Below, piece by piece: positions 16,381 to 26,681 of a stretch of DNA of 64,000 nucleotides; positions within the stretch are counted from its first letter, which is position 1, and each line of letters starts with the position of its first letter. Source of the stretch: Thermodesulfomicrobium sp. WS (GTDB lineage Bacteria > Desulfobacterota > Desulfovibrionia > Desulfovibrionales > Desulfomicrobiaceae); the NCBI RefSeq assembly GCF_027925145.1, contig NZ_AP027130.1, positions 1,488,001 to 1,552,000 of the forward strand, given 5' to 3'. The translations under genes were made by a program, and so were the position numbers. The notes under the pieces are model-generated. The model was not told the origin of the DNA and did no database searches. It saw only the letters and a list, made by a program, of their open reading frames with translations.

Positions 16381-17960
16381 AAGAAACTCGCAGCCTGCAG
16401 CAAAGTTTGGGTGGCCGGGTGGCGGGGTGCGGCGATGACCTCGGCAAAGGGGCCGGACTCCACGGCGCGCCCCTGGTGCAGGACCAAAAGACTGTGGCAG
16501 AGGGCCCGAGCCAGGGCCAGGTCATGGGTGATGAACACCATGGCAAGGCGCAGCCGCTCCTGCAGGGCGCGCAAGAGCTCCACCATCTGGATCTGGGTGG
16601 AACGATCCAGGGCGCTGGTGGGCTCATCGAGGAGCAGGACCTTGGGCTCGAGCACCAAGGCCCGGGCCACGGCGATGCGCTGCCGCTGGCCCCCGGAAAA
16701 TTCATGGGGAAAGCGGTGCAGGATGTCTTCCGGCAGCTCCACCGCGGCCAGGGCAGCGGCCACCCGCCGTCGGCGCTCCTCGCTGGAGAGGTCCATGTGC
16801 ACCCACAGCCCCTCGGCCACGATTTCCTCCACGCTCATGCGCGGATTGAGGCTGGCAAAGGGGTCTTGAAACACCATCTGCATGTGCCGGCGTGCCCGCC
16901 GTAATGCCCTGCCCTGTACGGCGAAAAAGTCCGCTCCCAAGAGCCGGACCGATCCGGTTGCCGGCAGCAGCCGGGTAAACGCCAGGGCCAGGGTGGTCTT
17001 GCCCGAGCCGCTCTCCCCTACCACAGCCAAGGATTCGCCCTCACGCAGGCGCAGGTGGACGTCTTCGAGGAGCGTTCGGCTGCGGCGGCGCCAAAAACCT
17101 CCCTCCGGCACCTGCACCCCTATGTGGCGTGCTTCCAGGAGAACGGCCTCGCCGGGGGTCGAGCGCGGAGCACGAGGCAAAGGCCGCAAGAGCTCCTGGG
17201 TGTAGGGATGCGTGGGCTGCGAGAAGACCTGCGCCACCGGGCCGCGCTCCACCACCTGGCCGCGCCGCAGCACCACCACCTCGTCGGCCAGGCGCCGGGC
17301 AAGACCGAGGTCATGGGTGATGAAGAGCACCGCCATGCCCGTGCGGGCGCGCACGTCCTGCAAAAGCTGCACAATCCCCTCTTGGGTGGCCACATCCAGG
17401 GCCGTGGTCGGCTCGTCGGCAATGAGGAGTTGGGGATCATTGGCCAGGGCCATGGCGAGCATGACCCGCTGGCGCTGGCCGCCGGAGAGTTGGTGCGGGT
17501 AACTTTCCGCATGCCGTGGCGAAAGCCCCACCTGCTCCAGGAGTGCTTCCACCCGCCGGCGCACCTGCGCCGGGGAAAGGGCTTGATGCAAGGAGATGGC
17601 CTCGGCGATCTGCCGCCCTACCCGGTGCAGGGGATTGAGGGAAGTCATGGGCTCCTGAAAGACCATGCCCACGGCCCCGCCGCGCATGCGCTGCAGGGTC
17701 TTCGGGGAGGCGCTGAGCATTTCCGTGCCCAGAAGGCGGATGCTGCCCGCAAGGTGCGTGGTTGCCGGCAGCAGCCGCAGCACCGCCAGGGCTGTGGCCG
17801 TCTTGCCGGAGCCGCTCTCCCCCACCAGGGCCAGACTCCCTCCGGCAGGAAGCTGAAACTCCACATCGTGCACGGCTGGATGCGCCATGCCTGCAAAGGT
17901 CACGCAGAGGCCCGAGACCGTGAGCAGGGCGTCAGTCGTGGGCATGGGGATCGAAGGCAT
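16377..17960 (-). CDS. yejF: dual-ATPase ABC transporter protein (YejF-like)
   Basis: A 527-residue protein with two complete ABC ATPase domains, energising the YejB/YejE permease. First domain: Walker A GESGSGKTATAL, signature LSGGQRQRV, Walker B LLIADEPTTALD. Second domain: Walker A GESGSGKTTLAL, signature FSGGQRQRI, Walker B VLLLDEPTSALD. Start ATG 17960 is preferred because AAGGAG precedes it; a second ATG at 17945 is possible. It overlaps the yejE 3' end. The family imports oligopeptides (including microcin C in E. coli); the substrate here is unknown. Confidence 0.93.
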   Translation of the reverse strand: MPSIPMPTTDALLTVSGLCVTFAGMAHPAVHDVEFQLPAGGSLALVGESGSGKTATALAVLRLLPATTHLAGSIRLLGTEMLSASPKTLQRMRGGAVGMVFQEPMTSLNPLHRVGRQIAEAISLHQALSPAQVRRRVEALLEQVGLSPRHAESYPHQLSGGQRQRVMLAMALANDPQLLIADEPTTALDVATQEGIVQLLQDVRARTGMAVLFITHDLGLARRLADEVVVLRRGQVVERGPVAQVFSQPTHPYTQELLRPLPRAPRSTPGEAVLLEARHIGVQVPEGGFWRRRSRTLLEDVHLRLREGESLAVVGESGSGKTTLALAFTRLLPATGSVRLLGADFFAVQGRALRRARRHMQMVFQDPFASLNPRMSVEEIVAEGLWVHMDLSSEERRRRVAAALAAVELPEDILHRFPHEFSGGQRQRIAVARALVLEPKVLLLDEPTSALDRSTQIQMVELLRALQERLRLAMVFITHDLALARALCHSLLVLHQGRAVESGPFAEVIAAPRHPATQTLLQAASFL

Positions 17961-18948
17961 CGCGTACTCCTTCGCCAAGGAAGACCAAAAGGCTGAGCAG
18001 GGTCGCCAAGGCGCCAAAGGAAGCGAGCCCCAGCCAGGGGGCCTGCAGGTTGTTTTTTCCTTGGGAGAGGAGTTCTCCCAAGGAGGGGGATCCCGGAGGC
18101 AGGCCGAAGCCAAGAAAATCCAGCGAAGTCAAGGTGGTGATGGCTCCGCTGGCCACAAACGGCACAAAGGTGAGCGCCGCCACCATGGCGTTGGGCAGGA
18201 TATGGCGCAGCATGATGCGGCCGTGGGGCACGCCCAGGGCATGGGCCGCCCGCACGTAGTCCAGGGTGCGACCGCGCAGGAACTCGGCGCGCACGGGATC
18301 CACCAGGGTCATCCAGGAAAAGAGCATGGTTACGGCAAGCAGCCACCAAAAGTTCGGCTCCACCACCGAGGCCAGCAGGATGAGCACGAAGAGCCCGGGG
18401 ATGCCGGCCCAAATCTCCAGCAGCCGCTGCCCCAAGAGGTCCACCAGGCCGCCGAAGTAGCCTTGCACGGCCCCTACTGCCACGCCGATGACCACACTGG
18501 CCCCGGCCACGGCAGCGGCAAAGACGAGGGAGATGCGCATGCCGTGGAGCATGCGGGCCGCCACATCCCGGCCCACGTCGTCGGTGCCGAGCAGGTGCCG
18601 CCCGGAAGGCGGGGCCGGCACGGCCTGGTTCAAGGAAAAATCGATGGTGCGCGGGCCAAAGGGGATGGGAGCCCAGAGGATCCAGCCGTGATCCGCGATG
18701 TGGCGCTGGACCCAGGGGTCGTGGAAATCGGTTTCCGTGGGCAGAAACCCGCCGAAGGTGGTCTCGGGATAGGCCTGCAGCACCGGGGCATACAACTCCC
18801 CTTGATAGCGCACCAGAAGCGGGCGATCCGTGGCCAGGATGTCTGCGGCCATGCAGAGCAGGCACAACAGCACCAGGATGCGTCCGGACCACACGGCGCG
18901 GCGGTTTCGGCGAAACCGGGCAAGGCGGCGCTGCCATACGGGATTCAC
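17932..18948 (-). CDS. yejE: ABC transporter permease (YejE-like)
   Basis: A 338-residue inner-membrane permease. It opens with a basic stretch and one membrane helix ([16 protein letters not shown]), then a periplasmic loop, then [16 protein letters not shown], a peptide-permease signature, and the EAA loop around [19 protein letters not shown]. The GTG start at 18948 overlaps the yejB stop (GTGA), consistent with coupling along the operon. The C-terminal end overlaps yejF by 29 bases. Confidence 0.92.
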   Translation of the reverse strand: MNPVWQRRLARFRRNRRAVWSGRILVLLCLLCMAADILATDRPLLVRYQGELYAPVLQAYPETTFGGFLPTETDFHDPWVQRHIADHGWILWAPIPFGPRTIDFSLNQAVPAPPSGRHLLGTDDVGRDVAARMLHGMRISLVFAAAVAGASVVIGVAVGAVQGYFGGLVDLLGQRLLEIWAGIPGLFVLILLASVVEPNFWWLLAVTMLFSWMTLVDPVRAEFLRGRTLDYVRAAHALGVPHGRIMLRHILPNAMVAALTFVPFVASGAITTLTSLDFLGFGLPPGSPSLGELLSQGKNNLQAPWLGLASFGALATLLSLLVFLGEGVRDAFDPHAHD

Positions 18949-20021
18949 TGCTGGCCTCCAAAGTGGATGCGCGGATCCACCAGGGTGTAGGTGAGGTCCG
19001 AGAGGATCTTGGTGAGGAGCCCAAGCAGGGTGAAGATATAGAGCGAGCCGAAAATCACCGGGTAATCGCGGGAAATGGTGGCCTCGAACCCCAAAAGCCC
19101 GAGGCCGTCCAAGGAAAAGATGACTTCCACCAGGAGTGAGCCGGTAAAAAACATCCCGATGAAGGCCGCCGGAAATCCGGCGATCACCAGCAGCATGGCG
19201 TTGCGAAACACATGGCCCAAGAGCACGCCCCGCTCGCTCGCCCCTTTGGCCCGGGCGGTAACGGTATAGAGCTTGGAGAGCTCCTCCAGAAAACAGTTCT
19301 TGGTGAGCATGGTCAGGGTGGCAAAGCCACCGATGGTCATGGCCGTGACCGGCAAGGCAAGGTGCCAGAAATAATCCACGACCTTGCCCCAGAGCGTCAT
19401 CTCCTCCCACCCCGGAGAGGTGAGTCCCCGCAGGGGAAAGATCTGCCAAAAGCTGCCGCCGGCAAACAGCACCACGAGCAGCATGGCAAACAGGAACACC
19501 GGGATGGCGCTGCCCATGACCACCACCAGGCTGGTGGCGGCGTCGAAGGAGGAGCCGTGGCGCACGGCCTTGGCCACGCCCAGGGGGATGGAGATGGCAT
19601 AGATGAGAAGCGTGCTCCACACCCCAAGGGACATGGAGACCGGCAGGCGTTCGACGATCAATTGCATCACCGGCTTTCCCCGAAACAGGCTCTCGCCCAG
19701 ATCGAAGCGCGCGTAATGGATGAGCGTGTCCACGTAGCGCTCTCCAATGGGGCGGTCAAGACCGTAGAGTTTTTCGATGCGTGCCTGCAGCTGTGCATCG
19801 AGTCCCTGCGCGCCTCGATACGTCCCCGTGCGTGCCGTGCCGCCTTCAGCCGCTGGTCCCGCCACCTTGGCGGTGGCCCCCACTTCCACGCCGTGCAAGC
19901 GGGCGAGCATCTGCTCCACCGGCCCGCCAGGGGCGAGCTGCACCAGGAAGAAGTTGATGGTCAAAATCCCCCACAAGGTCGGGATCACGAGGAGCATACG
20001 CCGCAAGAGATACGCGCTCAT
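18945..20021 (-). CDS. yejB: ABC transporter permease (YejB-like)
   Basis: A 358-residue inner-membrane permease of the oligopeptide family. The N-terminal [20 protein letters not shown] matches the usual start of these permeases. It has a long first periplasmic loop, [14 protein letters not shown], and the EAA-type cytoplasmic loop [23 protein letters not shown] 20021 overlaps the yejA stop (ATGA). The frame is open upstream, but only inside yejA. Confidence 0.93.
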   Translation of the reverse strand: MSAYLLRRMLLVIPTLWGILTINFFLVQLAPGGPVEQMLARLHGVEVGATAKVAGPAAEGGTARTGTYRGAQGLDAQLQARIEKLYGLDRPIGERYVDTLIHYARFDLGESLFRGKPVMQLIVERLPVSMSLGVWSTLLIYAISIPLGVAKAVRHGSSFDAATSLVVVMGSAIPVFLFAMLLVVLFAGGSFWQIFPLRGLTSPGWEEMTLWGKVVDYFWHLALPVTAMTIGGFATLTMLTKNCFLEELSKLYTVTARAKGASERGVLLGHVFRNAMLLVIAGFPAAFIGMFFTGSLLVEVIFSLDGLGLLGFEATISRDYPVIFGSLYIFTLLGLLTKILSDLTYTLVDPRIHFGGQQ

Positions 20022-21796
20022 GGCCTGCCTCCTTCCGGCTCCATCCACCAGCTTTGCAGATCCAATCCATAGGGCGGGGTGTGCTCCGGATGGTGCAGGA
20101 CATCCCAGTACGCCACCCGAAAGCTCGTGGCATGCCATTGAGGTACCACGTACCAGCCATGGAGCAGCGCCCGGTCCAGGGCCCGGCAGGCGGTGATGAG
20201 CTCGGTCCTCGACGGGGCGCGGATCACGGCCTCCACCAAAGCGTCGATGGCGGGGTTGGCGATACCGCAATAATTGCGCGATCCTGGAGTCTTCGCCGCC
20301 GCTGAGGTCCAAAAGGAGCGCTGCTCGTTGCCCGGAGATAGCGACTGGGGAAAGGAGGTGACGATCATGTCGTAGTCGAAGGTGCGCAGCCGCCCGATGT
20401 ACTGGGCCACGTCCATGAGCCGCACCTGCATCCGAACACCAAGCTTGGCGAGGTTACGCTGGTAGGGCAGAACCACCCGCTCGAACTCGGGCTGCACGAG
20501 CAGCAGCTCAAAGGAAAGCGGCTGGCCGTTGCGGGTCATGACCCCGTTTTCCAGGCGGTAGCCGGCCTCGGTAAGCAGCGTGAGGGCTTGGCGCAAATTT
20601 TCCCGGGGAAACCCCGATCCATCCGTCTTGGGCAGGACAAACGGCAGGTCCACCGATGCAGGCAGGTGCTCGCGCCACGGATCCAACAAGGCCCGCTCTT
20701 CGGGGGATGCCGGGCCCTCTGCCGCCAGCTCGGAATTGGCGAAGAAACTGGTGGTGCGGGTATATTCCCCGTGGAACAGCGCCGTATTGCTCCAGGAAAA
20801 ATCAAAGGCCAAGGCCAGGGCGTGGCGCACCCGGGGATCGGCAAAGATGGGACGGCGCAGGTTGAAGGCAAAGCATTGCATCCCCTGGGGCAAATGATGG
20901 GCAATGCGCTCGCGCCGGATGCGGCCGGACTCCACTGCAGGGCCCCGGTAGCCGATGTGCCAATGCTTGGCCGTGGTCTCCAGACGGAAATGGTATTGAC
21001 CGGCGAGAAAGGCCTCCAGGGTCACGGAGGTGTCGCGGTAGGTTTCGTAGGTGATGCGGTCAACGTTGTGGCGACCGCGGTTCACCGGTAGGTCCCTTGC
21101 CCAATAGTTGGGGTCACGGACGTAGGTGATGCGCTGGCCTGGCTGCACGGATTCCACCCGGTACGGGCCGCTGGTGAGCGGCGGCTCCAAGGAGGGGGCG
21201 GTAAAGTCCCGCTCCTGCCACCAGCGCTGCGAGAGCACGGGCAGTTGGCCGACAATGAGGGGAAGCTCCGGGCTGTGTCCTGCGGCAAAGGTAAAGCGCA
21301 CGGTGTGTGCGTCCACGGCCTTGGCGCCGGTGACTTCGGCGTAATACTGCTGGTACACGGGGGATCCGCGCTGGCTAAGGGCCTCGAAGGTGAAGACCAC
21401 GTCCGCGGCCGTGACCGGGCTTCCGTCATGGAACCGCGCCTCAGGCCGCAGGCGCACCACCATGGCTTCGTCCTCCAGCTCCACGGACTGGGCCACCAGT
21501 CCGTACACCGTGAAGGGCTCGTCCAGGGACTGCACCATGAGGGTATCCACGGTGAGCTCCACGCCCTCTGCCGCCTGGCCGCGCAAAATCCACGGATTGA
21601 GGCTGTCGAATCCTCCGACGGCCGCCAGCCGCAGATGCCCGCCCTTGGGGGCGTCCGGCCGCACGTAATCGAAATGGGAAAAATCCGGCCCGTATTTGGG
21701 GGTCGAGCCCAAGGCCAGGGCGTGGACGGGTTCTCCCCAGGCCGGGGCGGCCATGGCCAGGGCCACCAGGGCGAGCACGAGTCCCGTCCACCTCAT
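20018..21796 (-). CDS. yejA: periplasmic substrate-binding protein of the Yej transporter
   Basis: A 592-residue solute-binding protein (SBP family 5). A signal peptide is clear: [21 protein letters not shown], cleaved about residue 21. The motif [15 protein letters not shown] and the segment FDSLNPW are typical of YejA-like binding proteins. ATG 21796 overlaps the recD2 stop (ATGA) and has GGGGGA upstream; another in-frame ATG at 21814 would precede the signal. It presents peptide-like substrates to YejBE. Confidence 0.93.
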   Translation of the reverse strand: MRWTGLVLALVALAMAAPAWGEPVHALALGSTPKYGPDFSHFDYVRPDAPKGGHLRLAAVGGFDSLNPWILRGQAAEGVELTVDTLMVQSLDEPFTVYGLVAQSVELEDEAMVVRLRPEARFHDGSPVTAADVVFTFEALSQRGSPVYQQYYAEVTGAKAVDAHTVRFTFAAGHSPELPLIVGQLPVLSQRWWQERDFTAPSLEPPLTSGPYRVESVQPGQRITYVRDPNYWARDLPVNRGRHNVDRITYETYRDTSVTLEAFLAGQYHFRLETTAKHWHIGYRGPAVESGRIRRERIAHHLPQGMQCFAFNLRRPIFADPRVRHALALAFDFSWSNTALFHGEYTRTTSFFANSELAAEGPASPEERALLDPWREHLPASVDLPFVLPKTDGSGFPRENLRQALTLLTEAGYRLENGVMTRNGQPLSFELLLVQPEFERVVLPYQRNLAKLGVRMQVRLMDVAQYIGRLRTFDYDMIVTSFPQSLSPGNEQRSFWTSAAAKTPGSRNYCGIANPAIDALVEAVIRAPSRTELITACRALDRALLHGWYVVPQWHATSFRVAYWDVLHHPEHTPPYGLDLQSWWMEPEGGRP

Positions 21797-23973
21797 AGTC
21801 CATCCCCCATGCATTGCTGGCGGATGCGCACATCGAGGGCGGTGTAGCGGGCGCGGCCGCGCTCGTTGGCCAGGCCCATGCGCAGCGCCTGCCGGGAGCC
21901 CACCAGCACCGCCAAGCGGCGGGCGCGGGTCAGTCCCGTATAGATGAGATTGCGCTGCAAGAGCATGTAGTGTTGGGTCACGATGGGAAAGACGATGGCC
22001 GGGTACTCGCTCCCCTGACTCTTGTGCACGCTGATGGCATAGGCCAGGGTGAGGTTGTCGAGCTCGTCGAGGCAGTACGTTACTTCCCGGCCATCAAAAT
22101 CCACCCGCACCTCGCCTTCGGCCGGATCCGCGGCTACGATCCGGCCCAAATCGCCGTTGAAGACCTCTTTGTCGTAGTCGTTGCGGACCTGAAGCACCCG
22201 GTCGCCCACGCGAAATCCCCGCTGCCCGGACCCTACGGCCCGACCACGGGGGTTGAGTACGGCCTGCAGGCGCTCGTTGAGGGCAGCGGTCCCTACCTCG
22301 CCTTTGTGCATCGGCGTAAGGACCTGCACGTCCGTCAAGGGATCCAGGCCGTAGATTTCCGGGATGCGCTCCGCCACCAAGCGCACCACCAGCTCCGCCA
22401 CCTCGGCGGGGTCTTCCTTCTCCACCCAGAAAAAATCCGCCCGCGGCGGCTCCTTGGGGCTTGCCAGGGGCATTTTTCCTTCCCGCACCCGGTGGGCATT
22501 GACCACGATGGTGCTCGTCTCGGCTTGGCGGAAAATGTGCGTCAGCTGCACCGCCGGGACGCAGCCGCAGGCGAGGATGTCGCCGAGCACGTTGCCCGGT
22601 CCTACCGACGGGAGCTGGTTTTCATCCCCCACCAAGATGAGGCGGCAGCCCAAGGGCAAGGCGCGCAGCACTGCCAAGGCCAAGGCACTATCGAGCATGG
22701 AGGCTTCATCGAGGATCAAGGCCTGCAGGGGAAGCTTGTTGTCTTCGCCGTATTCAAAGCTCGCCCCGGGCTGGTACTTGAGCAGCCGATGCACGGTCTG
22801 GGCGGCAAAGCCCGTGGCCTCGGCCAGGCGTTTGGCCGCCCGCCCCGTGGGCGCGGCAAGCCCCACCTTGAGGCCCAAGGCCCGCAGCACCCGGGCCACG
22901 ACGCGGATGATGGTGGTCTTGCCCGTCCCCGGACCGCCGGTGATGACGCAGACCTTTTCCGTCACCGCCGTCTCCACGGCCAGACGCTGCTCCGGGGCAA
23001 GGCGGATGCCCAGCCGCGCGGTCTCCTGCTGCAGACGCTGCTCCACCTGGGCTGCGGGAAGCTCCATGCGGTGCTCCATCAAGGCCACCAGGCGGGCCGC
23101 GGTCTCCCGCTCGGCGCGGTGGAAAAACGACAAAAAGACCGCCTCCGGCACCCCCTTGGCAGTGAGGTCTTCTTCGACGATGCGCTTGCGGGCGCAAAGC
23201 CCTTCCAAACCTTGGGCGAGCAGATGGCCGTCGGAGCACGCAAGGAGTTTGGCCGCCTCATCCAGGACGCCTGCGCGCGGCAGAAACACATGTCCGCCCT
23301 GTTCGCTGGCCTGGCGCAGGGCAAATTCCAGGCCTGCCTGGATGCGCTCCGGGGAGTCTTCCGGAAACCCGAGGCGCAAGGCCAAGGCATCGGCGGTGCG
23401 GAATCCCACCCCGTGCACGTCGTAGGCCAAAGCGTAGGGGTTTTGGCGCAGCTGCTCCACCGAGCGCGTGCCATAGACCTTGAAGATGCGGTAGGCGAGC
23501 GACACGGGAAAGGCGTGTTCTTGCAAAAAAAGCATCAGCCCACGGATTTCCCGCATGTTCTGCCACGATGCGCGGATGCGGGAAAGGGTGGCCTGGCCGA
23601 TGCCTTCCACACGCAAGAGCTTTTCCGGCTCGCTCTCCAAGACTTCCAGGGTACGGGGGCCGAAGTGGTCGATGAGGCGCTGGGCGAGCTTGGGCCCTAC
23701 CCCGCGCAGCGCCCCAGAGGCAAGAAAGCGCTGCACCCCGGCCAAGGAGGCCGGCAGGCGCACCTGATAGCTTTGGGCCTGAAACTGGCGGCCAAACCGG
23801 GGATGATCCACCCAGCGGCCCTCCACCTCCAGCCCCTCTCCTGGAGAGACGCCGCCCAGAGTTCCCACCACGACCACGGTCCCCAAGGCCCCGGCATCCA
23901 GACGCAGGATGGCGTAGCCCGTCTCCGGGTTGTGGAAGACCACGCTGACGACATCACCGCAGATGGATTCCAT
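21793..23973 (-). CDS. recD2: RecD2-like ATP-dependent DNA helicase
   Basis: A 726-residue superfamily 1 helicase of the RecD2 type (no RecBC partners nearby). The N-terminal OB-like part begins near MESICGDVVSVVFHNPETGY. Helix-hairpin-helix-like motifs follow around GVGPKLAQRLIDHFG. Then come Walker A TGGPGTGKTTIIR, Walker B LILDEAS, and motif VI near LTYTGLTRARRLAVLVG-like residues (IYTGLTRARR). ATG 23973 is used; a GTG at 23979 overlapping the recR stop is also possible. It acts in DNA repair or replication, consistent with recR upstream. Confidence 0.93.
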   Translation of the reverse strand: MESICGDVVSVVFHNPETGYAILRLDAGALGTVVVVGTLGGVSPGEGLEVEGRWVDHPRFGRQFQAQSYQVRLPASLAGVQRFLASGALRGVGPKLAQRLIDHFGPRTLEVLESEPEKLLRVEGIGQATLSRIRASWQNMREIRGLMLFLQEHAFPVSLAYRIFKVYGTRSVEQLRQNPYALAYDVHGVGFRTADALALRLGFPEDSPERIQAGLEFALRQASEQGGHVFLPRAGVLDEAAKLLACSDGHLLAQGLEGLCARKRIVEEDLTAKGVPEAVFLSFFHRAERETAARLVALMEHRMELPAAQVEQRLQQETARLGIRLAPEQRLAVETAVTEKVCVITGGPGTGKTTIIRVVARVLRALGLKVGLAAPTGRAAKRLAEATGFAAQTVHRLLKYQPGASFEYGEDNKLPLQALILDEASMLDSALALAVLRALPLGCRLILVGDENQLPSVGPGNVLGDILACGCVPAVQLTHIFRQAETSTIVVNAHRVREGKMPLASPKEPPRADFFWVEKEDPAEVAELVVRLVAERIPEIYGLDPLTDVQVLTPMHKGEVGTAALNERLQAVLNPRGRAVGSGQRGFRVGDRVLQVRNDYDKEVFNGDLGRIVAADPAEGEVRVDFDGREVTYCLDELDNLTLAYAISVHKSQGSEYPAIVFPIVTQHYMLLQRNLIYTGLTRARRLAVLVGSRQALRMGLANERGRARYTALDVRIRQQCMGDGL

Positions 23974-23975
23974 GG

Positions 23976-24584
23976 TCACAGGTCTTGGCGATACTTCAAG
24001 GATTGCTTGAGGGTTTCCGGATCCACGTATTTGAGCTCCGCCCCCAAGGGAATGCCCTGGGCCAGGCGGGTGACCCGCACCGCCGGAAAGCGGGCCTTGA
24101 TGCGGGCGGTGACGAGAGACGCCGTGGCCTCCGCCTCCATGGTGGAGCCCAAAGCGAGGATCACCTCCCGCACCCGGCCTTCCTGGAGGATGGCCTCGAG
24201 GCGGGCAACGTCCAGGCGCTCCGTATCCATGCCGTCCAAGGGGGCCAGGAGGCCGCCGAGCACCACATAGCGGCCCCGGTACACGCCCATCTCTTCCATG
24301 ACCAGGATGCTGTCCCACTCGGCCACCACACAGAGCTCGTCGTCACTGCGGGCCGGGTCCTGGCACAAGGCGCACACCGGCGTTTCCGCCAGGGCGCCGC
24401 AGCGTCGGCAGATGTGGAGGTTCTCGCGCAAGAGCACGATGCGCTCCCCGAGATCGCGGGTGCGCTCCTCGGGCCAGCGCAGCAGGGTGAGGCCGATGCG
24501 CAGGGCGCTCTTGGGCCCCAGGCCCGGCAAGGTCGCCAGGCGATCCACGACCTCCCGCAAGGGGGCGGGCAACGGGCGCGCCAC
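23976..24584 (-). CDS. recR: recombination protein RecR
   Basis: A 202-residue recombination mediator working with RecF/RecO. It has an N-terminal helix-hairpin-helix (LATLPGLGPKSALRIGL), a four-Cys zinc finger (CRRC ... CALC, about residues 58-74), then a Toprim domain (VVAEWDSILVMEEMGVYRGRY... in part) and a Walker-like C-terminus (LAQGIPLGAELKYVD). It lies 9 bases downstream of ybaB; dnaX-ybaB-recR is a widely conserved order. Confidence 0.97.
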   Translation of the reverse strand: MARPLPAPLREVVDRLATLPGLGPKSALRIGLTLLRWPEERTRDLGERIVLLRENLHICRRCGALAETPVCALCQDPARSDDELCVVAEWDSILVMEEMGVYRGRYVVLGGLLAPLDGMDTERLDVARLEAILQEGRVREVILALGSTMEAEATASLVTARIKARFPAVRVTRLAQGIPLGAELKYVDPETLKQSLKYRQDL

Positions 24585-24593
24585 CTTGCCCTC

Positions 24594-24896
24594 CTAAAGC
24601 AGTCCGGGGATGCGCATCCCGCCGGTGATCTTGGCCATTTCCGTCTGGAGCTCGGTCTTGCCCTTCTTGAGCACCTCGTTGACGGCAGAGAGGATCAAGT
24701 CCTGCAGCATCTCCGCATCGCCACTGGCGAGCACCGACGGGTCGATGGTGATCTTTTGCAGCTCACCCGCACACGTGGCGGTCACCTGCACCATGCCGCC
24801 GCCGGCCGAGGCCTCCACCACACGCTTGCCCACTTCTTCCTGGGTGCGGAGCATCTTTTTCTGCATGATCTGGGCCTGACGGATCAATTCATTCAC
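24594..24896 (-). CDS. YbaB/EbfC nucleoid-associated protein
   Basis: A 100-residue DNA-binding protein of the YbaB/EbfC family. Family features are the N-terminal coiled region LIRQAQIMQKKMLRTQEEVG, then VEASAGGGMVQVTATC and the closing TGGMRIPGLL. It overlaps the dnaX 3' end by 8 bases and precedes recR. It probably acts as a dimeric nucleoid protein. Confidence 0.95.
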   Translation of the reverse strand: MNELIRQAQIMQKKMLRTQEEVGKRVVEASAGGGMVQVTATCAGELQKITIDPSVLASGDAEMLQDLILSAVNEVLKKGKTELQTEMAKITGGMRIPGLL

Positions 24897-26580
24897 GGTT
24901 CATTCCTCCTGTATTGGGCCGGACATCGATGATCTTGGCCTGAAACCGCTCGCGGATGGCTTGGATTTGGGGATGGTTGAGGGCCATTTCCTTGAGCTCT
25001 GCCTTGGTCTTGCGGGAAGACGGCGAAGGAGCATCCACAAGCACCTGCATGGGGCGGCCAAAATAGGTCCGGGCAATGGTCGAAAGCGATTTTTTGGTCT
25101 GAAAATCCTGGAGCCGCGCCGCCACAAAGGCGCTGGGCACGCGGATGCGCACCGTATCCTCCGCCACTTCTCCGTGCAGTACGGAACAGACCTGCGCGGC
25201 AAGGCCCTGTTCCTGGAGATAGGCGACAAACCCCGGCCAGGAGCCCGCCTCCACCGCAGGCGCAGACGTCGCGGCACGCTGCGGTGCCGAAGGCGTGGCG
25301 CTCCCGTCACCGGGCGCTGCCATAGCTTCGTAAGGCAAAGGTGCCTGGAGGGCGGAGCTCTGTGCGGAGGGCGTGGAACTCTTTGAGGCGGACGGCGTGC
25401 TTGTGGCAGCCGCTGCGGCGGGCGCCGCAGACGAACGCTGCTGCGCCTCTCCTTGGGGGGCGCGCTCCACGGGCAAGAGCTCGGGCACCAGGGCCAGGTT
25501 CACCAAATGGAGCTCCAAGGCCAGGGCCGGGTCCGGACTATGGGTGACCGTGCGCTGGCTCTCGAGGCTCATCTGCCACGCCGCGTGGGCATGGGCCGTG
25601 GAAAACCCGGCCGCCACGGCCGCCAGGGCGGATTTCTCTTCCTCGGGCGTCTCCACCAGGGCCATGGCGGCGCTGCCCAAGCGGGAAAGGAGAAAGACAT
25701 CCCGCCACAAAGAGGTAAGCTCCCGCAGGAAGAAGCCCAAATCCATGCCCCCGTCCACCAATTGCCCCACCAGGGTATGGAGCGCGGCCAGGTCTCGGTC
25801 GCGCACCGCCTGCAGTACGTCCAGAAACGTGGAGAAGCCCACCATGCCGAGGACGTCGCGCACGTCGGCCTCCGAGAGCCGCTCGGCCCCGAGGGCGAGG
25901 ACCTGCGAGAGGAGCGACATGGCGTCCCGCACCGAGCCAGCGCCCCGGCGGGCGATGAGACGCACCGCCTCCGGGTCGAAGGCCACGCCTTCGCGGCCGA
26001 GCACCTCTGCCAGGTGGGCCTCCAGGTCGGTCTGGGCGACACGCTGGAACACAAAGTGCTGGCAGCGGCTCACGATGGTGATGGGGAATTTCTCCGGCTC
26101 GGTGGTGGCCAAAATAAAGGTGGCGTGGGCCGGGGGCTCTTCCAGGGTCTTGAGCAGGGCGTTGAAGGCCGCCTTGGAGAGCATGTGGGCCTCATCGACG
26201 ATGATGACCTTGGAGCGCGCTTCCAAAGGCGCATAGCCCACGTCTTCTTTGAGGCGGCGCACATGCTCCACGCCGGTGTTGGAGGCGCCGTCGATCTCCA
26301 CCACGTCCACAGCCGTGCCTGCAGTGATCTGGCGGCACATGGAGCAGGCGTTGCACGGCTCCGGCGCTGGGCCGTGCAGACAATTGATGGCCTTGGCAAA
26401 GATACGCGCCACCGTGGTCTTGCCCACCCCGCGGGTGCCGCTGAAGAGATAGGCCGGGGCGATGCGGCGCTGCGCCGCCGCCTGGGACAGAATGCGGGTC
26501 GTCGCCCCCTGCCCCACCACGGCGGCAAAGGTTTGGGGACGGTACTTGGCGGTCAAGCTCGTATGGCCGGCAGCGGTCAT
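24889..26580 (-). CDS. dnaX: DNA polymerase III subunits gamma/tau
   Basis: Clamp-loader ATPase. It shows SLTAKYRPQTFAAVVGQ, Walker A GTRGVGKTT, zinc-binding Cys (CLHGPAPEPCNACSMC), Walker B and DEAHML, then sensor regions. An Ala/Ser/Pro-rich linker near residues 390-450 leads to a C-terminal tau-like domain. Length is about 563 residues from ATG 26580 (MTAAGHTSL). Another in-frame ATG at 26634 would add 18 residues; neither has a clear ribosome-binding site. It heads the run dnaX-ybaB-recR-recD2-yej-ktr. No obvious slippery frameshift site was found by eye. Confidence 0.93.
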   Translation of the reverse strand: MTAAGHTSLTAKYRPQTFAAVVGQGATTRILSQAAAQRRIAPAYLFSGTRGVGKTTVARIFAKAINCLHGPAPEPCNACSMCRQITAGTAVDVVEIDGASNTGVEHVRRLKEDVGYAPLEARSKVIIVDEAHMLSKAAFNALLKTLEEPPAHATFILATTEPEKFPITIVSRCQHFVFQRVAQTDLEAHLAEVLGREGVAFDPEAVRLIARRGAGSVRDAMSLLSQVLALGAERLSEADVRDVLGMVGFSTFLDVLQAVRDRDLAALHTLVGQLVDGGMDLGFFLRELTSLWRDVFLLSRLGSAAMALVETPEEEKSALAAVAAGFSTAHAHAAWQMSLESQRTVTHSPDPALALELHLVNLALVPELLPVERAPQGEAQQRSSAAPAAAAATSTPSASKSSTPSAQSSALQAPLPYEAMAAPGDGSATPSAPQRAATSAPAVEAGSWPGFVAYLQEQGLAAQVCSVLHGEVAEDTVRIRVPSAFVAARLQDFQTKKSLSTIARTYFGRPMQVLVDAPSPSSRKTKAELKEMALNHPQIQAIRERFQAKIIDVRPNTGGMNRE

Positions 26581-26681
26581 GGCATTGGTACCCGTAAGCG
26601 CGGCAGCGGCCCGGGGGGTCCGGGCCGCCTCCATGAGATGGATTTCCAGCGTGCGGGCATCTGCCCTGGGATGTTCGGCAT

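Noticed and set aside
24889-26580. Programmed frameshift in dnaX
   Set aside because: No A-rich slippery heptamer followed by a hairpin was found by eye in the coding strand.
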